Positions 36,607 to 47,494 of a stretch of 64,000 nucleotides of DNA are shown here, piece by piece. This DNA comes from Siderastrea radians (Eukaryota; Cnidaria; Anthozoa; Scleractinia; Rhizangiidae), in NCBI GenBank assembly GCA_964017195.1, contig OZ024888.1, positions 16,111,701 to 16,175,700 on the forward strand, in the 5' to 3' direction. Every line of letters begins with the position of its first letter. Within the stretch, counting starts at the first letter, position 1. Both the position numbers and the translations under genes were made by a program. The notes under the pieces are model-generated. The model searched no databases. It was not told the DNA's origin and saw only the letters and a program-made list of their open reading frames with translations.

Positions 36607-39600
36607 GCATTTCTATAGTGCCATATCCAAGGGCTCATAGCGCTTTACAACGTATAATAGTAATACTTAAAATAGATTAAAAAATTTACATCAGTGATAA
36701 AAACCATAAAATATAAAAATACTTAACTAAAAGATATATATAGAAGAACATAAATATATAAGAATACTAACTACTAATATTTACACTATAGGCATTAATT
36801 CTACTTAGTTAAAATGTTCGCGGAATAAGTGAGTCTTTAAGGCAGTTTTGAAGTTTGCAAAATCATCGTGATGGCGGACAGGTTCTGGTAATGAGTTCCA
36901 TAGTTTAGGTGTGGCAAACGAGAATGATCGACAGCCATAATCCCTCAGCTTGGCTGATGGGACTATCAGGAGCCTCTTAGACGCAGATCTTAAGCTTCTT
37001 GATGGTCTGTAGGGCTGCAACATTTCTGTTATGTAAGAAGGTGCTAACCCATGTAAAGCTTTGAAGCTTAACAAAAGAATCTTGTATTTGATACGGTTGT
37101 ACTGATTAAGTGATTACTTCTGCCGTTCGTTTAATTTTGTCAGTTTGGCTCATTTGATTAGTTTCATCTATGTGCTCACTGGTGTTATTCATTGGCTAAC
37201 TTAACATCTAAACTATGATACATGGAGTATATCTCCTTTTACAGACCCTATACGGACAAAATCACGCGAGAGGAGAGACAGAACGCTTTACAATTGCTCT
37301 CTTTAAATCGAAAATGGAGGCAATTACTTTCTCCTAAACGTACATAACCAGTTTGAATTCTTCAAAAAAAAAAAAAAAACTACATGCAACGAAACAATAT
37401 GCCAACTCAGCCAACCGGAGTTTGACTACAGGCTTACCATCCTCTGTTTGTGTGGTGGGCTGTGCGTTTGTAATGGCTGTGTCGGTTTATCAAATCAGCA
37501 AAATTAAAACCGAAATTTAGGAGTTTGAAAACTGAGGAAAATGAAATAAAAACTCATAAAATTGCTGCCATGGTGTTTTGATTTGTGTTTCTGTGTTTAT
37601 TTTGGTGATTTAAGGCTGGCGAAAACGATGTTTTCAAAATAACGGTCGGACTCGCTCAAAAGTAGAGAAAGAGAACAAGGCATGCAACTAGGCGACCCGC
37701 AAATTACACTACCCAGTCGAACATTTCGCCAAAAAAATCATATTTGCCGTATTCACTCACACAAAAAATCATGGCCCTCAAAAGAATAGTCTTCGAAGAA
37801 AAATTAGGCCAAATTTGAGTTGGATTCGATCGCGGATAGACCTTTAAATTCGAGCCCAAACTTTTGAATACGACCGTCAATTTGTTTTCTCCCTATGATC
37901 TGCAAGAAATCCGAACTCAAAGGAATTCGAAGAATGCATTTTCCCGTTAAAATTTGAATTCGCGTGCGACAAACGGCTACCCCTGGCCTCCCTACGCGAA
38001 ACGTTTGGTCTGTGACAAAATCTTCTCTGTGGTCACCCAAGTGGCGAGTTTGACCGACAAAGGAACCCAGTTGAAAGACACGCGATTTTTAAAATTTCCC
38101 CTGCGCGTACACTGAGGGTCGCTCGGCGCAAAAATTCAAAACAAAACAAAATAGAAGACGCGGACTCAGGCCAGCCTAAGGCCAAGAAGAAAAAGACCGA
38201 AAAGGGAAATGAAAAACGGTGCTGGTACCAGAAATATTCAAGTACTTAGAATTCTTACATTTCTGGGGGAAGAAGACTTATTTTGCAGGGTAAAGAATTC
38301 TGTGAGATGAAAATACATTTTCGAGCTTCTACTATATTGAACGGAATAAACTACTCAGCAGTTCATTACCATGCCATCGATTACTTTCAGTATTATTTCC
38401 TAAACCTAGCCACAGACAAAAGCCAAAAAGTTGAGTTATGGATCCCCTACTTTTTCAGCAGTTAACCAAACACTTCTGTTACTATGGTGCAAACTTCTTT
38501 TCCTTTCAAAGTGAAACGAAAATCCTTCGCTTTCACCCAAGGAAATTTTTTATCCGGATTTTAACTCATAATTCTGTGTTAACCTGTCATGAAAACGGAA
38601 AAATGCAAACCAGTTAAACGTAACGAAACGATTGGCATGATCTTAATAGCTTCTGTTGGCACACACACACACAAGATAAAAAAGAAAAAAACAATTCAAC
38701 ATACCACCACCGTTTTTCATTTCCGTTTTCGGTCTTTTTCTTCTTGGCCTTAGGCTGGCCTGAGTCCGCGTCTTCCATTTTGTTTTGTTTTGAATTTTTG
38801 CGTCCAGCGACCGTCAGTCTACGCGCAGGGGAAATTTAAAAAATCGCGTGTCTTTCAACTGGGTTCCCGCTTTGTCGGTCAAACTCCCCACTCGGGTGAC
38901 TACAGAGAAGATTTTGTCACGGACCAAAAGTTTCGCGTAGGGAGGCCAGGCGCGGCAGTTTGTCGTACGCGAATTCAAATTTTAACGGAAAAATGCATTC
39001 TTCGAATTCCTTTGAGTTCGGATTTCTTGCAGATCATAGGGAGAAAGCAAATTGACGGTCGTATTCAAAAGTTTGGGCTCGAATTTAAAGGTCTATCTGC
39101 GATCGAATCTATCTCAAATTTGGCCTAATTTTTCTTCGAAGACTATTCTTTTGAGGGCCAAGATTTTTGTGTGTGAGTGAATACGGCAAATATGATTTTT
39201 TTGGCGAAATGTTCGACTGGGTAGTGTAATTTGCGAGTCGCCTAGTTGCATGCCTTGTTCTCTTTCTCTACTTTTGAGCGAGTCTGACCGTTATTTTGAA
39301 AACATCGCTTTCACGAGCGTTAAATCACCAAAATAAACACTGAAACACAAATCAAAACACCATGGTAGCAGTTTTATAAGTTTTTATTTCATTTCCCTCA
39401 GTTTTAAAACTCCTAAATTTCGGTTTTAGTTTTGCTAATTTGATAAACCAACACAGCCATTACAAACGCACAGCCCACCACACAAACAGAGGATGGTAAG
39501 CCTGTGGTTTGACAGACTTTCCTTTTACTTTTAGTCAGAGGACGAACTATGAATTGGAATTATGAAAGAAATAACGTCTCTTTATTCATCAACGAACACA

Positions 39601-42600
39601 TCGTTGAAGAAAAGAACACTTTATAACGATAAGTTCAACACTTTGTGCACTCTTTGCTTCAGCGACATTGCTGCCGGCGGCCTTTTTTCGTCAACTTTGT
39701 TTTATGCTACATCCCCGGTACATTTTAAAACAAGTACAAGATATGATTGTTTTCTTATATCCTATAAGAAAGTAACGCACTTTGAGGACCAGAAAAACAG
39801 ATGAATGCCCATGCCTGCTGATTGTGGTTCCACTAGCAGCCTTTCTAGACCTCAACCGAGCCGTACATTATTATTATTTTTTATATATATCAAATGTCGC
39901 AAAGGGAGTCGTTCCATTCGTAAAAAAGAACTACGCAAATTAGTCTGGCTTTATAAATGAACAGCGCTCACTAGAATGACCTAGAATCGCTTAATTCTTC
40001 TAAAGGTATATATAATATTTTGGATCGACAAGAATCAGTAATTAAATAGAAATTCAATGAATTATTCCGACTCCCGTTCGAATAGCAAATACAAGTCGCC
40101 GTACAGTTACCGTACGAATAGCCACTGCGTTTTTTTTGTAAAACATGGAAAAAGTAATATAAAAGATCGTACAGTTGAGTTCGCTGTTTCCTTCTTTGGC
40201 AATAAGGTTCGGAAACTCCAGCTCCCATTGACCTTGTGTAATGATCGCGTAGTTTTCAGTCTTACCGCTGCTCTTCGCCAGGCGATAGAGCTTTAGCTCA
40301 TACGTCCCAAAGCCGCACTTGGCTGCCTGCTTCTCTATACCAAGAAAACCGCACAGATGTTTTTTAAAAATAAAAAAAATCTTTCGTTGTTCATCGAAGT
40401 TTACTGTTAGACGACTTCTGCCTTTCAACTGCACCCTCTTCACCATGGCGAAAGAAACTTAAAAATACTTTGACAATACCACACAAAGCAGCCATATTGT
40501 TGAAAGTTCTAAAAGTCGAGTCAAGACTCGTCGAATAGCGCGACTTTTTGCGCCGTTTTTACTCGTCGTAAGGCGACCGTAAGGCCCCTCGGGAGCACAG
40601 TCTGCGTGGTCACGCAATTTAAAAGTAACGCTAGCGTTAGCGCCTACAGGTAACGGATAGTCATGGGGTTTAACCTGGGTTTAACGCTGTCTATTCTTAA
40701 GTCCAGACGAGGGTAAAAGTGGCTTTAATTATTTTTTAAGTAAATGTTACGCTGTATCCACCTCTAGTCAGGCCAAGAAGGTCAACCATCTCAGCTGACA
40801 GTTATCTGAACGTTTCTCAGCTATCAGTTAAAAAAACAGCCATTTCTCACGACAGCTGACAGTTAAAATTTTGGCCAATTCTCAGCTATCAGATAACCCC
40901 ATGCAGACCGTCGAAAATGTGTTTATTATGAATATGGGGCAAAAGTTGAAGGAGCAGATGTCCTCGGACCAGTCGCAAATTGCACATTTGCGTCCATAAA
41001 TATCGCGCCCTGCTTATGGCAAAGAGGAAACTTAGCTGTGCTCATGCTTGTTGCGCTTGTGGGAGCCAGGCTCAAGCCCCTGTCGCACCTCATAATTGAA
41101 TCACAAAAGCTCAGTCAAAACTTGCTTTGACTTTTGTCTCCGTTTGGCTTCAGTTTCCCGTAGCATCATATCCTTGAATCTAAAATTTGAAGGACAAAGT
41201 TCCAAACTCAATATCTTCTTCGATTACCCAGCAGCCCTTATTCCTACATTTTTGTCCGAATCCCTTATCCTGACAGTCTGTAACAGCGCAATATTCATTA
41301 AGCGATTAAGTTATTGTAACGTTCAGGTTTTTCTGTTTTTAGTACAATTGTGTTCTAACTGACAACGAGTAACAAAAAATTCAAAAACCTTCTGTATATT
41401 AGAACAAAAATTTGAACAGACTCATACTCTTCGAAAGTACGCGAGGGTTGCTGAGGGAGTACGGTCGAGTTTCAGGCCCAACCAAGAAAGAGAATTTTTA
41501 CTCTTGTCAACTCTTGTTCTCATTTGACTCGAGTAAAGGACGGTGCCTCCTTTTGTTACTGCGCATACGTTCTGCGCATCTCGGGTCTGGTCCAAGATAT
41601 TCAAGTTTCTTAAGGAACTTTCCTACTAATACAAGCTAAGGTAGTTTTGAGCGGTTTATGACTATTTGGAAAAGGCAGGTCTTAGCAAGGGCTACCAGAA
41701 TCCAAAAATGAAAACTGGGGGTAACGGCGCATTTTACAGAGATAATTGAGCTTAAATTTGGAAAGAAATTGCCATACAAATTTTGTATTTTGAAGCGTTT
41801 TTAAAATTATGGTTGTTTAATTATCTCTGAAAAATGCATGGTTACCTACATTTTTCTTTTTAGAGATTTCAATAACGCTTGCTAAAATCTGCTTTTTTCC
41901 CCATAGTATAACCTTTGCAAAAAATACCTCTGTATTAGGACGCACTTGATACGTTTAACCAACCAAATAGAGCTCAGTACAATCTAGTGCTTACTTATTA
42001 CTTATTTATTGGTAAGAGTTACACAATTACCAACTCTTCTCATTTTGTGTCTACCATCAGCCATGAGCGAACACAAGAAAACGAAGTCATGGTATCTTTT
42101 GACGTTGAATCGTTATTTACAAACGCACCGATCGAGGGTGCCGTAAAGGCTGCATTATGCAAACTAGAGAACGATCACGGTCTTGCCGACCGCACAGGCC
42201 TTACACCTACACAAATTGCCGATCAGAACGATCGGAAAGCACAACCGCCGACCAACCACAAAGCGGACCTGTGAGGGAACAACATCTAATAGTCGGAATA
42301 ATAATGAGGATCGAAATGCACCAATAGCAGCGAACCATCATGCTACAAATAGCGACACGTAAACAATCGACCTCATCGCTTGATGAAGACTGTCTAGCAG
42401 TATTGCAGTCGAAACGTCGCGATCAACAACTCAAAGCGATTCCATCGTGAGACAAACGAATAAACGTTCATCTTACCTATCTTACACCACGATGAACAAT
42501 AAACACATCTTTACTGACATACTTATTTATTATGTAACTGTTTTTTTTTTAATCCACAGCTAGCGATATACTTCTGGGACAGTATAAAGCAAAACAATTT

Positions 42601-42702
42601 CTATCATCACATCACCGGACCAAAAGAAGCTTCAATGCGGTAGAGGAATGTTGTTCTGAAGGATGTATGCCTGAAGAGCTTTACGAATACTGCAAGCCTT
42701 AG
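34674..42702 (+). CDS. Insulin-like peptide preprohormone, two exons
   Basis: Secreted hormone of the insulin/relaxin superfamily, 123 residues when exons 34674-34902 and 42560-42702 are joined. Residues 1 to about 24 form a signal peptide (MKTGVCIILFAVIWII, cleavage near AEA). The B chain has CGEYLISAYKQVC, with the insulin spacing of 12 between C55 and C67. A basic site VRVKRK follows, then a short C peptide of about 22 residues, the processing site RTKR, and the A chain FNAVEECCSEGCMPEELYEY plus C121. That gives CC-x3-C-x8-C, identical to insulin spacing. Two extra cysteines (C28, C39) lie in an N-terminal extension and may pair with each other. The intron is phase 1 in the C-peptide region, the place known for insulin genes. 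The ATG directly follows an acceptor-like TTTTAG, suggesting an untranslated first exon upstream. Receptor and tissue cannot be read from sequence. Confidence 0.9.
35150..35285 (-). repeat. tRNA-like SINE fragment
   Basis: Minus strand GAAGTGGCTAGCGCGTTGGA and GGTCGGTGATTTGAGGC resemble A and B boxes of a tRNA-derived SINE. In the insulin-like intron. Confidence 0.5.
35537..35606. repeat. Short palindrome
   Basis: CGTTCCCAGGTCTC and GAGACCTGGGAACG face each other across about 40 bp; MITE-like. Confidence 0.6.
36554..36606 (+). repeat. (ATA)n microsatellite
   Basis: About 17 ATA/TAA units; lies at the expected 3' end of the LINE fragment on the minus strand. Confidence 0.95.
36607..37090 (-). 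pseudogene. 5'-truncated LINE (CR1/L2-like) 3' end
   Basis: The minus-strand frame 36805-37074 reads LSFKALHGLAPSYITEML, PSRSLRSASKRLL, and FATPKLWNSLPEPVR to FKTALKTHLF. This is the C-terminal tail common to CR1/L2-type reverse transcriptases, followed by a short 3' region and the microsatellite. Confidence 0.75.
37427..39506. mobile_element. 2.08-kb foldback element
   Basis: Two arms of about 794 bp (37429-38222 and 38710-39503), highly similar in inverted orientation, with a 490-bp unique centre. Ends TACAGGCTTACCATCCTC and CACAGGCTTACCATCCTC, flanked by GTTTGAC at 37420-37426 and 39507-39513. Each arm has the same short open frame (GRKQIDGRIQKFGLEFKGLS); no known domain. The centre holds a 60-codon frame, not recognised. 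Confidence 0.8.
40054..40446 (-). CDS. Unrecognised 130-residue open frame
   Basis: Begins MVKRVQLKGRSRLTVNFDEQ and has coding-like composition for its first 85 codons (GFGTYELKLYRLAKSSGKTE, ITQGQWELEF), then becomes less convincing. It may be an exon or a decayed transposon gene, as it lies within the GGTCTGCATGGGG-bounded interval and opposite to the insulin-like gene. No family recognised. Confidence 0.3.
   Translation of the reverse strand: MVKRVQLKGRSRLTVNFDEQRKIFFIFKKHLCGFLGIEKQAAKCGFGTYELKLYRLAKSSGKTENYAIITQGQWELEFPNLIAKEGNSELNCTIFYITFSMFYKKNAVAIRTVTVRRLVFAIRTGVGIIH
41985..42500 (+). pseudogene. Internally deleted Penelope-like remnant in insulin-like intron
   Basis: From about 42010 reads SYTITNSSHFVSTISHE and MVSFDVESLFTN (RT motif A) to LTPTQIAD, then joins abruptly to unrelated codons and a TGA at 42272. 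The 3' region ends with TTGATGAAGACTG and GCAGTCGAAACGTCGCGAT, a Penelope-type tail, and a TTACACCACGATGAA end. Most of the RT and the GIY-YIG domain are missing. Confidence 0.75.
42375..42423 (+). ncRNA. Hammerhead-like ribozyme remnant in Penelope tail
   Basis: ATCGC (stem I) - TTGATGA - A - GACTG/CAGTC (stem II) - GAAAC-GTC - GCGAT (stem I partner). Penelope elements are known to carry hammerhead motifs. The core here is TTGATGA instead of CTGANGA and has an extra A, so it is probably degenerate. Confidence 0.45.
42560..42702 (+). CDS. Insulin-like peptide exon with A chain
   Basis: Starts after AATCCACAG; its first two bases complete an alanine codon split across the intron. Encodes SDILLGQYKAKQFLSSHHR, TKR, the A chain with all four cysteines, and a TAG stop. 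It is only about 60 bp downstream of a Penelope-element remnant in the intron. Confidence 0.9.
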
Positions 42703-45700
42703 TGAAGAAACAGCCAATACAAGGATTTCTTCAATGAGCCTTTTACTACACAAAGTGCTATACATAAGAAACAATATATTTCAGCTAGAAAATTAGAAAA
42801 AATATTGTGCTGTAAAACACGGCTTTTACAATCCTTTTCGCGATCTTTCGACTCTTTCAAATCCTACAGAACAAAAGTATTGTGTAACGGTCTTGAATTG
42901 GTTATACAACTAAATGTCCAACTTGTCATAGATCGTTTCATTCTAGAACGTGACTTCTGGAAGTAGAATTAAGAAAGAGCTGAACTATTGTCGGAATTGT
43001 AGGGGTGCTATTCTCGGAATTGTAGGGACTGGTGTGCATTTCAGTCGTCTTGTTAAGTGTCTTTCATTTTCATAAAACAAAGCTTTATTTCGCTACATTG
43101 TGAGGTTAAGGTTCAACTTTAATGTTTACGACAGCCACATATACATTCTTGAGTGAGTGAGATTAAAAAAATTAACACTAGGTTCCAGAAAAAGTTCCTT
43201 AAACGTTATTGAGAAGGCACTGAGCTTTTAACTATGACGTATAGACGCGCAGTGCGTTGTTTGGTTGTTCCGTAATAGAGACGCTTCCTATAATAATTAA
43301 ATAATCTTTAATTTCAGAGGGATTTAGAGAGAATATTATAAACTTTACTGGTTAAGGACCTGATTACGAAAGTTAACAATAACGAGAGAATATTACACGG
43401 TTGTTCTTGATATCGTAGGATATCCAATCAGTGATCATTAATATCGCTGGAAATCAGGACAGTAGTCCTAATCGGAAAATTTTCGGCGCGACAAACAAGT
43501 TACATGAAGGGGGTGGGGAACAGGAAATTGCTCGCGAGAGTTTCGTTTTTCAACATGTTACCCTAGGTAAGATTTGGTGTATTCGACACTGAGCACTCGT
43601 CATACCGCTTTAAGAGTTGAAGAGTTTTTAGCCGGTTACACTGATCAAAATATTGCTTAGCTCAAGACGGACAAATTCTTTAAGCGAGAAAGCTTTGGAA
43701 AGAAGAAAAACACCCAAAGCCGTACACAGAACATTTTTTAGATCAAAGTGATTGAGCTGTGAACGGCAGCGCTCCTGGCACTGTTCGTGCGAACAGCAAT
43801 CTATGAAGAAAGTGTCGATTGCTTGTCTAACTCACTTGCCCGCAAACTTAGCTCCCTCCGCAAAATTAAGTAAAAGCGACTGAATTCTCTGCGGTTTCGA
43901 GTTCACCAAGACCGCTGGATAAAAAGAAAGAAGGCGCATTGATAGACGGTTAGTCTCACTCTGAAGTAAAATGTTCACGAATACCAACGAGAAGTTAAAC
44001 TATTCACAACTCTGTGTATTGTTTTATTTTAACAATCTATCTCTTTCCTGCAGCAGGTTTTTGTGAATATTTTACTTCAAAGTAAGACTGAACCCTGTAT
44101 AAATGCATCTTTTGTCATGTAATCTCGGCGGTCTTGGTAAACTCGAAACTCGGATATTCTGGATTACAAACCAAAAACTACTTTCCATTACACTCTTGCC
44201 GAAATTTTCGGAAATTAACAGTAAATGGCAAAGAACCAGACTTCCTGATTTGCTTATTTCCAATCTGACGTTTATCTGGGGTGCTGCCTCAAACCACGTT
44301 AATCGGCTACAAGTGGACACAACGATTTTTAGAATTAGGGGCTTCATTTTTGTCCCATTCTGTTTTTCGTACAACTTGTATGTCAGCGAAATTGCAAGGT
44401 AAGTTGAAAAAAAAAATTGCCTAGTGTAATAGTGCCTTAACAAGCTAGCTACGAGTCTCTCCGAAGCTCAGTCGTGAGCGCATCCGTCGACCGGTATGCG
44501 GAAGACCAATACAATGGTTCAACCTCTGTAAGAGATCAAGATTCTTCTTGCAGTGTCCCAAGGCAAATGTTCTTGTTTAATATCTTTCCCTTACACTTGT
44601 TCGCTCTGCAGACCGATAACTGACGTTTGTCAAAATTAATTGTGACTCCTGTAAAGTTCCTCATTAAGTTGTGCGTTCAAATTATGAGGATTTCAATTGT
44701 AAAACAAGAATTAGGAAGCTAATTATCATTTCATATTTTTGTTCAAACTTATGTTGTTTAAATTGGCTTTGTCGGCTCGCGTTTGTTCTTCCTTTTCCGT
44801 GATGGTCCGACTAGTTCTTACTTTTTGGCCTCCTTAACTACCAATTGAAATTTTCTCAACAATTTAACATGGAAAAGACTATATTTTGCGACATAAGCTT
44901 TTGCAATTGCTGAAAAATTATTGGCTTTTTCTTGTAATAAATATGCGACGTTCTTCCTTATCTAATAATAACTGCGAGGATCTTCTTTAAACTTAGTTCT
45001 TCCTTATCGTTATCAATTTTTATTTGAACTTTCGAAAAATTCGAAAATTTGAGGCCTTTAAAATTTCCTAAGAAACTTTACAACAATGAAAAAAAAGTGG
45101 ATGTAGTAGATCTAAAGTAATTTACTCCCACATAAAATTCCTCTGGTTGCTAAGCTTGGGTTATCTTTATTTCTTGTTTTATTTTTCCTGAATTACCAAC
45201 TGGGCGTTGATAAATAAATTTCTTTCGCGCCCTAAATAGCTACAATAATATTGGCACCGGATATTTAATATTCAGCTTCGTGTCTTTTCCGCAATTAAAC
45301 ATTGATTACTTGCTTGCTGGTGAAAATTGCACCACACGTTTTGGCACTTATAGTTCGAGGAATTTTTTTCTTTGAAATTATAGATCGAGGATGCTTTTAA
45401 GTGACTGAGTTGTAGTAAGGATCTCGCTTATTTCCAGAAACATCCCGAATTATGTTATGAGTACAACCGTGAAACCACCGAAATGTCCACAATAGTAATA
45501 AAAAGTTCTCAATTATATTTTGCGAAAACTAGAGATTAAAAAGCAAATAATACAAGGGGCATTACCATAGAATAGAGTTCATTTATGTATCTCGTAAGGG
45601 TGGCTTGTTACGATTTCGTCTAACGTGATCAAAAGTTAGTACCTTTGTGTACAGCTTAATAAACTGCTCAATAGCTTTCACTTCAATGATCACACATTAT

Positions 45701-46246
45701 GTTTTATCCGCACACCCAAAACTTAGAACCGCCTTACACAACGTAACAGACACATCACAGAAAAGCAACTACTCGTGGACCGGTCACCCGTTAAGGATTT
45801 CGTTTATTAGCTATTAGCCGGCCGCAAGAGGATCACGGTGCCACTTCGGGCTGGTAGCTTTGTTCTTGCAGGCGAGGCACCCAAGAGTTCTTTTCGTCGG
45901 AAAGCTTACAAGCCTGAAATGTTTGGATTTAACTGTGATAAAAAACAAGAACCTTCCTTAGCGAAGTGTCCCCTTGAACATTCGCAGCATCGCAGGATTA
46001 ACTTATTTTGTTTTCGAAAGGAAAATATGTCGGTTAAAGTGCAAAATAAGCCACCCAGCTTTTTCGGGAAGCTAAGAAAGATTTGTAAATTCAGGAGATG
46101 AGTTTCCGTTCTCTAAAAATCTTGCGACTTAACATTTTCTGCTAAAGAATCTGATCAACCTATGTTAGCTTACATGAATGTGCCTTAAGAAAACTAGCAT
46201 TCTGCATTCACTTGATTTTTACTTGTCGAACTGAACTACATTTATT
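42703..46246. other. No gene recognised
   Basis: Downstream of the insulin-like gene. Contains a small inverted pair around 43950-44090 (AGTCTCACTCTGAAGTAAAA and complement) and a duplicated TCGGAATTGTAGGG near 42991-43027. Short open frames at 44072-44443 on both strands show no domain. Confidence 0.5.
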
Positions 46247-47494
46247 TTATTCCAGGGTTTTAAAGCTCAGGACAGCTGCTGCACACGCACTATTCTTTTG
46301 AATTACTCCATTTGCAATTCCGAGTTCGGCTTCACCAACTTTTCTACGCGAAGCTCCCTTTCGCTTGATCTCGCGGGTGAAGCTCGTCATGTTCATAGAC
46401 TCATTAACTGAAAACTCAGTCGGTCTGTTTGGAGAAATATAAATCTTTCTCCTCTTCAAAGTGTTTTGACTAAGAGTACTTCGCGGAGAATTGGCGCAAA
46501 TACAAAAACGCCGAGATTTCCTAGCAATATCTTTGATACCTCTGCGAACCGTCGTGTTAAAAACCGCAAATAAAACTGGGTTGATTGCGCAATTACAGTG
46601 CGCCAAAAACAAACGCCAGAAACGAAAGCTACATGGCACTCTGCTAAAGGCGAGCTGTGCTAAGAAGTATGCTAACCAACAAACAAGGAATACAAACGTT
46701 ATAATCATCATCATTTTTATGACGTTGCGGGTAGCCTTTCCTCGGGCCCTGTTCAATCGCACAGCTGTGATTACGCTCTCCTGGTGTGGAACAGTTTTGC
46801 CCGTTTTAAGTGTGACAACTATAGCTGCATAGAAGCTGAATATCACAAGCCAGGGGACTGCGTAAAATGTTACCAGGAGAAACGTGTAGTAGATCTCTCG
46901 CGAGTTCTCGTTGTTGAATGCGTTGTTAAGACTTGAACTACAAACTTGTCTGCCTTTGGAAATTTTCGTCCGCAGGGCTATAAAATATGGTAGCCGGCCC
47001 GCAATTGCCAAGGCCCACGTTAAGAAAATGGCGAACTTCGCAACTTTGGCGTTGAAAAGATTTTTCATTGGAAAGACCACGGCACAGAATGTATCGACAC
47101 TCGAGGCAAGAAGCGTTAGAACCAAAGTAAGGATCGCAACTCCGTGCAGAAACGGGACAATTTTGCACAAAGCATAACCCATATCGCCATCGATGAGCCA
47201 AACCGTACCAATCAAGAACATAGGGATCAATCTCGGCATGTACGTTGTTGTGATGACCAGACTCGCTACGGTCATGTTCACTACAGTGTAATTAATAGTT
47301 TTGCGGGCTCTTCCATACTTGCGGAGGACAGCGATGATCAAAATGTTTCCCGCCAGTGATGCTAGTATTAGAACACTGTAAGCGATTATTCGTCCGAGTT
47401 TAACCGAGGAAGGATCATTTTCATAACAAGGCGCTGTGACTACGCTTGTCTTATTTTCCTGGTTTATGGAAGTGTTCTTTGCAGTGAAGTTCAT
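46247..47494 (-). CDS. Atypical rhodopsin-family (class A) GPCR, intronless
   Basis: Seven-helix plasma-membrane receptor of 415 residues. The N-terminus has three glycosylation sequons (NFT, NTS, NKT). TM1 about 35-57 carries the GN pair (N50), TM2 about 68-90, TM3 starts at C110, which can pair with C185 in loop 2, TM4 152-175, TM5 202-228, TM6 257-281 with CWLA, TM7 292-312 with NPVLF (NPxxY position). Oddities: the conserved TM2 aspartate position reads serine (VNMTVASL), DRY is DTF (D134-F136), and the TM6 proline after CW is replaced. The C-tail is about 95 residues, basic and serine-rich. Such receptors often bind peptides, but no ligand can be inferred. The TAA stop overlaps an AATAAA signal (GAATAAAATAAATG), so the 3' UTR may be very short. 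The start is the first ATG of the open frame. Confidence 0.9.
   Translation of the reverse strand: MNFTAKNTSINQENKTSVVTAPCYENDPSSVKLGRIIAYSVLILASLAGNILIIAVLRKYGRARKTINYTVVNMTVASLVITTTYMPRLIPMFLIGTVWLIDGDMGYALCKIVPFLHGVAILTLVLTLLASSVDTFCAVVFPMKNLFNAKVAKFAIFLTWALAIAGRLPYFIALRTKISKGRQVCSSSLNNAFNNENSREIYYTFLLVTFYAVPWLVIFSFYAAIVVTLKTGKTVPHQESVITAVRLNRARGKATRNVIKMMMIITFVFLVCWLAYFLAQLAFSRVPCSFRFWRLFLAHCNCAINPVLFAVFNTTVRRGIKDIARKSRRFCICANSPRSTLSQNTLKRRKIYISPNRPTEFSVNESMNMTSFTREIKRKGASRRKVGEAELGIANGVIQKNSACAAAVLSFKTLE

Larger units (their letters stand above)
35775..40909. mobile_element. 5.1-kb interval with GGTCTGCATGGGG ends
   Basis: Inverted 13-bp ends at 35775-35787 and 40897-40909, flanked by similar GTAGAAAATGAG and GTCGAAAATGTG. 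Both ends carry about 30-bp repeats of the TCTCAGCTATCAGTTAAAA type in the same orientation. It contains the LINE fragment, the 2.1-kb palindrome and the 40054-40446 open frame. Confidence 0.45.

Noticed and set aside
44072..44443. Opposed 123- and 99-codon frames
   Set aside because: No recognisable domain and the two are mutual shadows; not supported as genes.
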